Assembly: GCA_964393975.1 (NCBI GenBank)
Contig: CAYMVO010000012.1
Location: 1 to 30,250 of the forward strand
Length of the DNA stretch: 30,250 nt
Reading direction: 5' to 3'
Source of the DNA: CALVNN01 sp964393975
Lineage (GTDB): Bacteria > Bacillota > Clostridia > Christensenellales > UBA1242
Shown here: in pieces, positions 22,883 through 30,250 of the stretch
Layout: each line of letters opens with the position of its first letter
Position numbering within the stretch: position 1 is the first letter of the stretch
Program-made: the position numbers and the translations under genes
Notes under the pieces: generated by a model
The model's input: the letters and a program-made list of their open reading frames with translations, nothing else
Database searches by the model: none
What the model was told of the DNA's origin: nothing

Positions 22883-25051
22883 ATGGAGTTTTTAAAATTA
22901 AAAACATCTTTTCCTATACCTATTCAATTTATGCGTTCAAAGGTAAATTATACAGAAGTAAAACAAGCATCAGGTATACAATATATTTTATTTGCATTAA
23001 TAAATAATAATTCTAAAAATGATGAAAAACTATATGATGTATTGAGAAAATTTGGTGTTCCAAATGATTTAATATTTATGTTTATTGATGAAATTGAAAA
23101 TATGATACAACTAGATATTATTAAACTTAGAAGATTAAAATTTAATGCTGACTATTTTAAAGAATATTTAGTTGACGATTTTGAGTTTACAGAAAAAGGA
23201 AATAAAATTTTTAGGAATGGTGCTGTTCCAACTGGTAAAGAATTAGTGAAAATTGTGCCATTATATTATGATTTACTAAACAATAAAATTCTCACATCTG
23301 TTAATTTTAAAATGAAACCTAATGACAATGAAAATAAAATTTCAGAAGAGATGTTTGAAGATTATAAATATGACTTTTCATCACTTTTAGATATTGTTCA
23401 AGAAAACAAAAAGAACTTTAATTTTAAAGAACAAGAAGAAATCATTTATGTTCAAAATGAAGAAATGAAAATGCAAAGTGCCAAATATGAAGACTGTGTT
23501 ATTTTGAAATTAGAAAATGATAAATTAAATTTGACATTTACTGATGATAGATTAGAGAATTTTGTAAAAAAATACTATACAAGTGAAAATATTACAGCCA
23601 TATTTGCTTATAAAGAAAAATTTAAGTTTGCTAATGAAATGAATGTTGTTAAAATTAACAATATTAAAGATATATCAAATTTGACATCAGTTTTCTTGCC
23701 ATCTCAAATTCAAACAGCACCACAAGAGACACCTGAATTATTAATACAGACAGGTAAATACAATGTCTTTAAAAGAAAGTATAAAACTGGATTAACATTA
23801 ATTGGAAAAGAGTATGGCATAGATTATCTAACATTAAATAATGGTGTTATGAAAGCATATATTCCAGCTTGTGTTGATTTCAATGTAGAAAATATTGATA
23901 AAAAAATATCACTCAATTTAATCCTTGAAAAAGAATTAAGTTCTAATGAAAAAGAGTTTTTCTATAAAGAGATTTACAATCAAGTAAGTGCTGATTTTAG
24001 CAAGAATAATATATTGATTACAAAATTAATTTCTAATGATGAAAATGATTATTTATCAACGTATTTAACAAAACACATTCTTGAAAAAGCTGAACTATCA
24101 CAACAAATATTAAACTTAAATGAAGTTAATAAGACTTTGGATGAAGGTGATAGTGTAGTTAAGATGATTTCAGAGCAAATATTAGAGAAGGTTATAAGCG
24201 AAATTAATGTATCAAACTTTGCTACATATATTGATTTTGTAAAACCAATTCGAAAACTTTTGGGATTATCTTCACATGAATTCCTAATGAAATTAACTCA
24301 AAATATCAATAAAGATGAAAGTTTATTTAAGAGTATTTTAAATGGAAATTATAAGATGATAGAAGCATTATCAATAATTAATTTGTATGATAAATATTTG
24401 AATAACATCATAGAGAATGTAAAAATTAGTGATGATAACGAACTAGCATTGGAATCTGAAAAAACAAGGAATAGATTAGAATACCTTAAACAATTATTAG
24501 GTATAAAATCTATTACTGATTATGTAATTGATGGAAATTATAATATGCCAGATTTGGTAAACAACTATGTTGAATTTGAAAAATCTTATAACTATTTAGT
24601 TAAATACAAAGAGTTTTCAATTGATAAATTTAATGAAATTGAAAATTACAAAAACATTATCAAACCTATATACGAGTATGCAATTATTGAACGACAATCA
24701 TCTTACAAACCAGATAAAATTACATTTGATTTTATTAATAATAAAATTAAAAGGGGTGATTTTAAATCTGCCGTTGCAGACATGGTAATTAAAGTTGATT
24801 ATGACTTAACTAATAAATTAGCATTAAAAAATAGTAATGAAATGGATTTTTATGATAAAATAGTTTTAGCAGAAAATAATAAATTAATAAAATCTAATGA
24901 AGCTAGTTTATTGCATACATTAAGAATATGTAGAAATAAATTATTGCACCCAAGCAAAGATGAGATACATTTTAACATAGATGGGTTAAATAAATGGAAT
25001 GAATATATTTTCAAAAGTGAGGTAAAAGATGAGTCACCAAGCAAGAATTGA
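22883..25051 (+). CDS. Large unknown protein with HEPN-like C-terminal motif
   Basis: A 722-residue soluble protein of unknown family, encoded one base after the helicase stop, with AAAGGAGG inside the helicase 3' end. The N-terminal ~110 residues look like a small helical domain. The C-terminal ~60 residues contain LHTLRICRNKLLHPSKDE: an R-N-x-x-x-H pattern (Arg684, His689) after a long helix, as in HEPN domains, whose Rx4-6H motif is the RNase active site or, in inactive members, a structural remnant. HEPN proteins are common as RNA-cutting effectors in defence systems. The assignment rests on one motif and the predicted helices, so it is tentative. The gene end overlaps the next gene by 23 bases, which suggests translational coupling. 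Confidence 0.75.
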   Translation: MEFLKLKTSFPIPIQFMRSKVNYTEVKQASGIQYILFALINNNSKNDEKLYDVLRKFGVPNDLIFMFIDEIENMIQLDIIKLRRLKFNADYFKEYLVDDFEFTEKGNKIFRNGAVPTGKELVKIVPLYYDLLNNKILTSVNFKMKPNDNENKISEEMFEDYKYDFSSLLDIVQENKKNFNFKEQEEIIYVQNEEMKMQSAKYEDCVILKLENDKLNLTFTDDRLENFVKKYYTSENITAIFAYKEKFKFANEMNVVKINNIKDISNLTSVFLPSQIQTAPQETPELLIQTGKYNVFKRKYKTGLTLIGKEYGIDYLTLNNGVMKAYIPACVDFNVENIDKKISLNLILEKELSSNEKEFFYKEIYNQVSADFSKNNILITKLISNDENDYLSTYLTKHILEKAELSQQILNLNEVNKTLDEGDSVVKMISEQILEKVISEINVSNFATYIDFVKPIRKLLGLSSHEFLMKLTQNINKDESLFKSILNGNYKMIEALSIINLYDKYLNNIIENVKISDDNELALESEKTRNRLEYLKQLLGIKSITDYVIDGNYNMPDLVNNYVEFEKSYNYLVKYKEFSIDKFNEIENYKNIIKPIYEYAIIERQSSYKPDKITFDFINNKIKRGDFKSAVADMVIKVDYDLTNKLALKNSNEMDFYDKIVLAENNKLIKSNEASLLHTLRICRNKLLHPSKDEIHFNIDGLNKWNEYIFKSEVKDESPSKN

Positions 25052-26129
25052 TTTTGAAGGTCAAGCTATAAAATGTTGTAGTATTTGTAAAACTGCTGAA
25101 CATACATTGTTTGACATTGATACTATCCTAAAAAAAATAGAAGAAAACTCATCATTGTTATTAAATGAAGATAGTAAAAATTTAAGAGAACAACTCCTGA
25201 AAGAAAAAGATAATCTTAATAAAGAGATTAATAGTTTAAACCAATTGGCAGAAGAACAAAAGAAAAAAGGTGTTGTATATGGTGAAGTAGATACAAGTCG
25301 AGAAATTGTTAATAAAGCGAATTTATTATTAAGTAAATGTAATAGTTTTAGTTCTCAAAGGGTATACGAATATGAAACACTTTTAAAAAGAATTCTTGCA
25401 ACAAGTGTTAGTGATAGAAATAAACTCTTGCAAATACAAATCAGTGGAACAGTCGCTTTTAGTAAAGAATTATATGAACAATTTAATAAGATTGAAGATG
25501 TTGTTTTAAAAGATTATGTTTATTTAGAATTAATCAAAGAAAACAATATTGGTAAGAGTTTTGATGAAATCGTAAAACAAGCACAAACAATATTGGATAG
25601 TGAAGTCAATAAAACTATTAGTGATAATAAAGAAAACATTATTGAAAAAATTACAAAACAACTTAAAGATATCAATCTGGAACAAAATGAGATTGATAAG
25701 ATAGTTAAGGTAGAAAAGTTTGATAGTTCTTCATTACAAAAAATTCAAGAACAAACCAATAAGGAAATCGTTGATGAGCATGTAAGAAAAGAAGCTTTAA
25801 AATGTATCATAAAATCAATTGAACAAAGAGGTTTTATAGTTGACAAGAGAAATATAAAATTACAACGAGATAAAAATCAAGTAGTTTTAATAGCACAAAA
25901 GGTTAATGGTCAAACAGCAGAATTTCAAGTTTTCCTTGATGGAAGATTTATATATAAATTTGATGGATATGAAGGTCAAGCTTGTCAGAAAGATATAAAT
26001 CCATTTTTAGAGGATTTAGAAAAAATTTATGGAATTAAAGTTACAAAATCAGAAACATTTTGGAGAAATCCAGATAAAATTTCCACCATGAATTACCAGA
26101 CATTTAATACAAATAAGGATAAAAAATAG
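25029..26129 (+). CDS. Coiled-coil protein of unknown function, operon gene 3
   Basis: A 366-residue protein. The N-terminus has a Cys cluster (CCSICKTAEH, residues 16-25) that could be half of a zinc-binding site. Residues about 35-80 form a Leu/Lys/Glu-rich coiled coil, with a further helical middle. The C-terminal ~90 residues look like a small alpha/beta domain (QVVLIAQKVNGQTAEFQVFL, then GRFIYKFDGYEGQACQKDI). Its ATG lies inside the upstream gene, preceded by GAGG. It may act as adaptor between the helicase and the AAA+ protein encoded on either side; this is inference from gene order only. Confidence 0.75.
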   Translation: MSHQARIDFEGQAIKCCSICKTAEHTLFDIDTILKKIEENSSLLLNEDSKNLREQLLKEKDNLNKEINSLNQLAEEQKKKGVVYGEVDTSREIVNKANLLLSKCNSFSSQRVYEYETLLKRILATSVSDRNKLLQIQISGTVAFSKELYEQFNKIEDVVLKDYVYLELIKENNIGKSFDEIVKQAQTILDSEVNKTISDNKENIIEKITKQLKDINLEQNEIDKIVKVEKFDSSSLQKIQEQTNKEIVDEHVRKEALKCIIKSIEQRGFIVDKRNIKLQRDKNQVVLIAQKVNGQTAEFQVFLDGRFIYKFDGYEGQACQKDINPFLEDLEKIYGIKVTKSETFWRNPDKISTMNYQTFNTNKDKK

Positions 26130-26142
26130 GAGGTGAACTTAT

Positions 26143-27969
26143 ATGGCATTAGAAATTGGTTTTAAAAGAATAAAAAGGGAAGTTGGCATTAAAAGATGTG
26201 TTATCATTGACGGCAATGTCGGTGATGTTTATCTTGATGGCAAAAATCAAATTGTTGACTTAAAAAAGTATTTAATAGAAATGCTTGAAGATTTAAAGTA
26301 TGACGATATTGTTTATTGGGATAGAGTAAGTGGAATTGAAGGTGATATAAGTAGTCTTAAAATAACCGAAGAAAAAGAAGTTGAAGGTGAAGAATACTCG
26401 CTTGATGATGAAGCTGAGAACCAAAATACAACTATATCAAACGGAAACTTTAAAGAACCAAGCGAAATCTTTAATTTAGTTTTTAAAAACTTAACAAATA
26501 AAAATAGAAAAACAGTATTTATATTAAATTGGTCAGATTATCTTTTCTCAAATGGTGGTCAATACGATAATGAAGAAAGACAAAATTTAACATTGTTGGG
26601 CAAATCAATTAAAGATAAAAAAGTTAATTATCTATCAACAGATGTAAATGAAAGCACAATTATACTTATCACAAACAAGTTGTCAAATTTCCCATTGTCT
26701 TTTTATCAAGCAAATTCAGAAGTTTCAACAATAACATTGTCTAAACCAGACAGATTGGAAAGACGTAGATTATTGGAAAAAATTGAAGCGGGATTTGAAC
26801 TTAAATTCAATCCGGGCGAAACTTTGTTAAATAGCAGTAGAACAAATGAATATGTTGATGTATTAGAAGATTTTACTAATAGAGAAATAATACAAATGGC
26901 AAAACTTTCAAGAAAGGAAGAAAAGTTAACATTTGATAAACTATACTTATTATTCAAATATGGCGAAAAGGATAATCCTTGGGAAAAACTTGCCTATGAA
27001 GATGTTAAAAACATTAAGAAGAAATTATCTGAAAGAGTTGTAGGACAAGATGAAGCCATTGAAAAAATTGAGAAGACAGTTGTTAAAGCATATATGGGTT
27101 TAACAGGTTTACATAAGATATCAAGTAGGTCCATGCCCAAAGGGGTGTTCTTCTTTGTAGGACCAACTGGTGTTGGTAAAACAGAACTTTCAAAAGCACT
27201 TGCTAAATTCTTGTTTGGTGATGAGCAAGCTTGTATTAGATTTGATATGAGTGAGTATGCACAAGAGAATTCAGACCAAAAATTAATTGGTGCTCCACCG
27301 GGATATGTTGGATATGAGCAAGGTGGACAATTAACAAATGCTATAAAAGAAAAACCATTTAGTGTAATTTTATTTGATGAGATTGAAAAAGCAGCTAAAC
27401 CAAATCCAAGAATACTTGATATTTTCTTACAAATACTTGAAGATGGAAGGTTAACTGATAGTAAAGGTGAAACAGTATATTTTAGCGAAAGTATAATCAT
27501 ATTTACATCAAATCTTGGTGCAAGTGAAGTTAAACCATCTGATAATAAAGAAGAAACAGCGGAAGAATTTATTAAGATTGTTAAGAATTATTTTGATAAC
27601 GAAATAAAAAGACCAGAAATTCTTGGAAGAATTGGTTATAGTAATATTGTTCCATTTAATTTTATTCTTGATGATGAGTTTGCTATCCAAATTGCGAAGA
27701 GTAAATTAAATCCAATTAAGAGGGGAATTCAAGAAAAATATAGACTTGATTTAGAATTTGAAAGCGAACTTAATTTCATTAAGTATATTTTAAAAAGAGT
27801 TGATAAATCAAAAGGTGGTAGAGATATTCTTAATGCAATTAATGATATTTTGCTTGATGAATTATCAATGTTCTTGTTTAATAATAAACAAGATTTAGGA
27901 CTATATAAAGGTTCAAAATTGCTTGTCAAAATATCAGACAAAGGATTAGAGTTTAGTTTTAATGATTAA
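26143..27969 (+). CDS. ClpB/ClpA-like AAA+ ATPase with degenerate first AAA module
   Basis: 608 residues. The C-terminal half is a Clp/Hsp100-type AAA+ domain: Walker A GPTGVGKTELSKAL near 339, pore-loop region GAPPGYVGYEQGG near 385, Walker B SVILFDEIEKA near 407, sensor 1 IIFTSNLGA near 452, arginine finger in PEILGRIG near 488, sensor 2 GGRD near 557. The N-terminal half (1-290) looks like a first AAA domain without Walker A, though a TVFILNWSDYLF strand and an STIILITNK strand sit where Walker B and sensor 1 would be. Hsp100 proteins thread and unfold protein substrates; the GYVG pore loop is kept. No ClpP-binding loop or ClpB middle domain is seen. AGGAGG precedes the ATG; the next gene overlaps by eight bases. 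Confidence 0.92.
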   Translation: MALEIGFKRIKREVGIKRCVIIDGNVGDVYLDGKNQIVDLKKYLIEMLEDLKYDDIVYWDRVSGIEGDISSLKITEEKEVEGEEYSLDDEAENQNTTISNGNFKEPSEIFNLVFKNLTNKNRKTVFILNWSDYLFSNGGQYDNEERQNLTLLGKSIKDKKVNYLSTDVNESTIILITNKLSNFPLSFYQANSEVSTITLSKPDRLERRRLLEKIEAGFELKFNPGETLLNSSRTNEYVDVLEDFTNREIIQMAKLSRKEEKLTFDKLYLLFKYGEKDNPWEKLAYEDVKNIKKKLSERVVGQDEAIEKIEKTVVKAYMGLTGLHKISSRSMPKGVFFFVGPTGVGKTELSKALAKFLFGDEQACIRFDMSEYAQENSDQKLIGAPPGYVGYEQGGQLTNAIKEKPFSVILFDEIEKAAKPNPRILDIFLQILEDGRLTDSKGETVYFSESIIIFTSNLGASEVKPSDNKEETAEEFIKIVKNYFDNEIKRPEILGRIGYSNIVPFNFILDDEFAIQIAKSKLNPIKRGIQEKYRLDLEFESELNFIKYILKRVDKSKGGRDILNAINDILLDELSMFLFNNKQDLGLYKGSKLLVKISDKGLEFSFND

Positions 27970-28507
27970 GTTTAATGTTGCGCTTATAAATACATGCACA
28001 GAAGTAGAAGGTCCATTTAAAAGATTGTGTATATGGTTTCAGGGTTGTAATAGAAATTGCAAAGGTTGTTGTAATAAAACATTACAATCTTTAAAACCGG
28101 CCAATATAATTTCTCTTGAAGATTTACTTGAAATAATAAGAAAAAGTAAAATAGAAAACAAAATAGAGGGGATAACACTATCAGGAGGAGAACCACTCTT
28201 ACAAACTGATTTAGTTAAACTACTTGAAGAAGTGAAAAATTTGGAATTAGGCATAATTCTTTTTACTGGATATCAATTAAATGAAATTGAAGATAATTTA
28301 AAAAGTCAATGTGATATCATCATTGATGGTTATTTTGATGAGCAAAAATTAGATAATGAAAGGACTTTAGTGGGCTCAACGAATCAAAACATCAATTATA
28401 TATCAAATAGGTATTTAAATCAAAAAGAGTGGTTTTATGACAAAAAAGGTTTGATTGAAGAAATAAATGTAGGGAATGATATTTTCTTTAATGGTGATAA
28501 AATATAA
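27962..28507 (+). CDS. NrdG-like radical SAM protein
   Basis: A 181-residue protein of the radical SAM activating-enzyme type. The CX3CX2C cluster is GCNRNCKGC (Cys29, Cys33, Cys36), which binds a [4Fe-4S] cluster and S-adenosylmethionine; GITLSGGEPLLQ near residues 69-80 is the SAM-binding GGE motif. Family members make a 5'-deoxyadenosyl radical, for example to activate anaerobic ribonucleotide reductase. No NrdD or other glycyl-radical enzyme lies in the window, so its target is unknown. It starts within the end of the ClpB-like gene (ATGATTAA overlap), which couples it tightly to the operon. The usual NrdG length is about 150-175 residues, so it appears complete. Confidence 0.92.
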   Translation: MIKFNVALINTCTEVEGPFKRLCIWFQGCNRNCKGCCNKTLQSLKPANIISLEDLLEIIRKSKIENKIEGITLSGGEPLLQTDLVKLLEEVKNLELGIILFTGYQLNEIEDNLKSQCDIIIDGYFDEQKLDNERTLVGSTNQNINYISNRYLNQKEWFYDKKGLIEEINVGNDIFFNGDKI

Positions 28508-28522
28508 TAAAGGAAGTTACTA

Positions 28523-29593
28523 ATGAAAAATTTATTTTTTGATTTGGAATATGCAAGTTGCAAAAATGGCTGTAAGATTTGTGAATTTGGTTATGTGATA
28601 ACCAATGAAAAATTCGAAATATTAGAAAGGAATAATCTTATTATTAATCCAAACATTTCCAATGATGAATGGGATTGGTGGGCATTAAAACACATACTTA
28701 CAAGAACTAAAAAGGAGTATGAAGAAAGACTTACTTTCAATAAATATTATCCTAAAATTAAGGAGATAATAGAAAGCTGTGATTATGTTCTAGGGCACTC
28801 GCTAAATAATGATGCCAAGGCATTAAATGATGATTGTAAAAGATATAGTTTACCAAGTATTGATTTTGATTTTTACGATGTTAAATTGTTTTATAAAGAA
28901 TACAAGAATACTAAAAAAGAAATATCAGTATTAAACATTTTGGAAGAACTTGAATTAAAGGGCGAAGAAGGTGAACATGATGCCGAAGTTGATGCCCACA
29001 ATACAATGATAGAGTTCAAGGAGATATTAAATAAACTTGGATTTTCTCTTTTTGAGATTATTGAATTATGTCCTAATGTTAAAGGTAAGACAAAAAACTT
29101 TATTGTTTCTTCAATAAAACAAAATAAAGAAAATAATGATGAAATTGGCAAAAAAACAGGTGAATTCGCTAAAAAATTGAAGAAAATTGCAGAAAAATAT
29201 CCAGAAAGAGATAATTGGCCTTTAATTTGTTTATCTGATTCTATTAAAGAAGCAACAACGGAAGGAAGATTGAGGCTTATTGAAGCTATTTTTAATGCAG
29301 GATACAATTACGGAAATAAAGTATCAATTTGTTCATATTTTGTTATGGGGAATGAGTATGGTGAAAGAGATTTGTCTTGTGACCATAATATAGAAGATAA
29401 TCATAAGAACATAAAAAAGATAACAATTGAAGAGCTGTCAAAAATGTTAAAAATAGAAATTAATGAATATGGTGAGTATATAAAACATGATGAAAACAAT
29501 TGCAAGGATACTGCATTTAATACTGCTCTAATTGAAAGTTTAAAAAAGAAAGGCATTTCTTATGAGGATTGGTTGAAGCAATTTGAAAACTAA
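28523..29593 (+). CDS. DnaQ-like DEDDh 3'-5' exonuclease
   Basis: A 356-residue protein. The N-terminal ~170 residues form a DEDDh exonuclease domain: Exo I FFDLEYA (Asp7, Glu9), Exo II LGHSLNNDAKAL, Exo III GEHDAEVDAHNT. It should remove nucleotides from the 3' end of DNA or RNA using two metal ions. A Cys pair follows Exo I (CKNGCKIC), which is unusual. The C-terminal ~180 residues are charged and helical, with a short conserved-looking SDSIKEATTEGRLRLIEAIF segment; function unknown. AAAGGAAG precedes the ATG, 15 bases after the radical SAM stop. It is the last gene before the terminator at 29704. Confidence 0.9.
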   Translation: MKNLFFDLEYASCKNGCKICEFGYVITNEKFEILERNNLIINPNISNDEWDWWALKHILTRTKKEYEERLTFNKYYPKIKEIIESCDYVLGHSLNNDAKALNDDCKRYSLPSIDFDFYDVKLFYKEYKNTKKEISVLNILEELELKGEEGEHDAEVDAHNTMIEFKEILNKLGFSLFEIIELCPNVKGKTKNFIVSSIKQNKENNDEIGKKTGEFAKKLKKIAEKYPERDNWPLICLSDSIKEATTEGRLRLIEAIFNAGYNYGNKVSICSYFVMGNEYGERDLSCDHNIEDNHKNIKKITIEELSKMLKIEINEYGEYIKHDENNCKDTAFNTALIESLKKKGISYEDWLKQFEN

Positions 29594-29703
29594 CAAATGA
29601 GAAGAAGTGATTAAAATAAATTTCAATTTTCTACCTTAATTTTTCAAACAAAAATGTCCTTATATATATGAGAGATATATAAAATTTAATAACTTATATA
29701 GAA
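29594..29703. other. Non-coding tail of the operon
   Basis: A 110-base AT-rich stretch between the last stop and the terminator, with no ORF that has a ribosome binding site. It contains a short AT-rich TATATATGAGAGATATATA inverted repeat near 29660-29678. Confidence 0.5.
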
Positions 29704-29734
29704 AATAACTCAATTTATGTTGGGTTATTTTTTT
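29704..29734 (+). terminator. Terminator of the six-gene operon
   Basis: AATAACTCAA and TTGGGTTATT pair over 10 bp (one T-G wobble) around a six-base loop, followed by a T run. Confidence 0.85.
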
Positions 29735-29749
29735 GTTGTGAATTTTTTG

Positions 29750-30250
29750 AAGAGTTCAAATGCTGAACTCTTGGTGTTGATAAAATTTTTACATAAAAAT
29801 ATTCCCGCGTGTTCAAATGGTGAGCACACGGGAGTGATATATTTAAAATATAAGCAAGAAAATTAAAAAAAGTTTCTCGTGTCACACAATGTGTGTGATG
29901 AGGGAATTATAAAATTGTCTTGTAAAAATCTTTCTCGCTTGACCAAATGGTGGTAAAGCGAGATTGATAAAATAAAACTACAAAATAATTTTCCGATATA
30001 TCACCCGTTAATAAATCGACTTTGCAAAAATATTTTTGTCGCTGTAAAGAATGTGTTTACAGCGGGATTGTTAAAATCAAGTTGAAATAAATTTTTAACA
30101 TCACACAATGTGTGTGATAAAGGAGTTATAAAATGCTTATGTAAAAGTTTTCTCGTGGTATCACCCCTTGATACCACGACAGTGATAAATTAACAAAAAA
30201 TATCCCGATAGGTCACCCATTGAACTATCGACACTGATAAATTAAGGAAA
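29750..30250. repeat. Array of at least nine ~57-bp hairpin units
   Basis: Nine hairpins: 29750-29772, 29804-29832, 29876-29904, 29934-29962, 29994-30018, 30040-30064, 30100-30118, 30154-30178, 30206-30230. Loop-to-loop distances are 57, 72, 58, 58, 46, 57, 57 and 52 bases. Arms differ between units but pair within each unit (7-12 bp, several perfect, others with wobbles or one or two mismatches). Loops are of two kinds: AATGN (units 1-4, 6, 7) and CCCNT (units 5, 8, 9). The sequence after the hairpin is similar in most units (GTTGATAAAAT or close), and the one before ends in TTTTCTCG or TTCCCG. It is not a CRISPR array, because the variable parts are the palindromic arms. It runs to the window edge, so the copy number is a minimum. 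Confidence 0.85.

Noticed and set aside
26994..27500. 168-codon minus-strand ORF opposite the ClpB-like gene
   Set aside because: It mirrors the conserved AAA+ core on the other strand and has no independent support.
18405..29727. Direct repeats flanking the operon (TAACTCAATT...GGGTT near 18406 and 29706)
   Set aside because: Only about 15 bases match, with an indel, and the right copy is simply the operon terminator stem; too weak to call attachment sites.
29750..30250. CRISPR array
   Set aside because: Units do not have one constant repeat separated by unrelated spacers; the variable parts are the two arms of a palindrome, and no cas genes are visible.
29750..30250. Integron attC array
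   Set aside because: Spacing is far too short for cassettes, and I do not see the attC end motifs (GTTRRRY with RYYYAAC) around each hairpin.
29750..30250. Series of rho-independent terminators
   Set aside because: On the plus strand the hairpins are followed by A-rich GATAAAAT rather than T runs, and on the minus strand by broken A/T stretches.

Overview
The window looks like a piece of chromosome from a low-GC Gram-positive bacterium, probably an uncultured gut-type Clostridia lineage. Support: strong AGGAGG-type ribosome binding sites, SigA-like promoters (TTGACA / TGnTATAAT), U-tract terminators, genetic code 11, a DUF6273-like protein, a CorC-type CNNM/CBS protein, a single-chain ABC ATPase-permease and an MGDG-synthase-like glycosyltransferase. 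Species cannot be named from the sequence. No rRNA, tRNA or CRISPR array was seen.

Layout. (1) 1-605: 3' end of a DUF6273-like protein whose last ~130 bases are far richer in GC than the rest. (2) 899-5223: CorC-like protein, a DUF4143-type ATPase with an unknown partner gene, and a ZIP metal transporter. (3) 5224-8324: a non-coding stretch with a long A/T hairpin and a possible tiny ORF, then a solitary VirB4-type ATPase with an N-terminal PrgI-like membrane segment. (4) 8448-10738: a split, strongly diverged MurA-like gene, then tyrosyl-tRNA synthetase. (5) 10838-15569: on the minus strand a two-gene condensation-protein/carrier-protein cassette; divergent from it, an Xre regulator with a membrane tail and an ABC exporter. 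The shared intergenic region carries nested palindromes. (6) 15785-17126: a diacylglycerol-glucosyltransferase-like enzyme and a small acidic protein.

(7) 17339-30250 is an accessory region. It has a KilA-N protein, a candidate 250-nt structured RNA with its own promoter and terminator, and a tightly packed six-gene operon (18574-29593). The operon encodes a giant UPF1-like SF1 helicase with coiled coils, a large protein with a HEPN-like RNxxxH tail, a coiled-coil linker protein, a ClpB-like AAA+ protein with a degenerate first AAA module, a NrdG-like radical SAM protein, and a DEDDh (DnaQ-like) exonuclease. The operon is clearly more AT-rich than the core genes and uses mostly AGA for arginine, so it was probably acquired. 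After its terminator comes an array of at least nine hairpins spaced about 57 bp apart. Their arms differ in sequence but stay paired, and the array runs off the right edge.

The most interesting part is region 7. The gene content (helicase, nuclease, AAA+ remodeller, radical SAM enzyme, possible HEPN RNase) fits a multi-component defence or nucleic-acid-processing system that I cannot match to a named system. The structured RNA before it and the hairpin array after it may belong to it. That link is inference.
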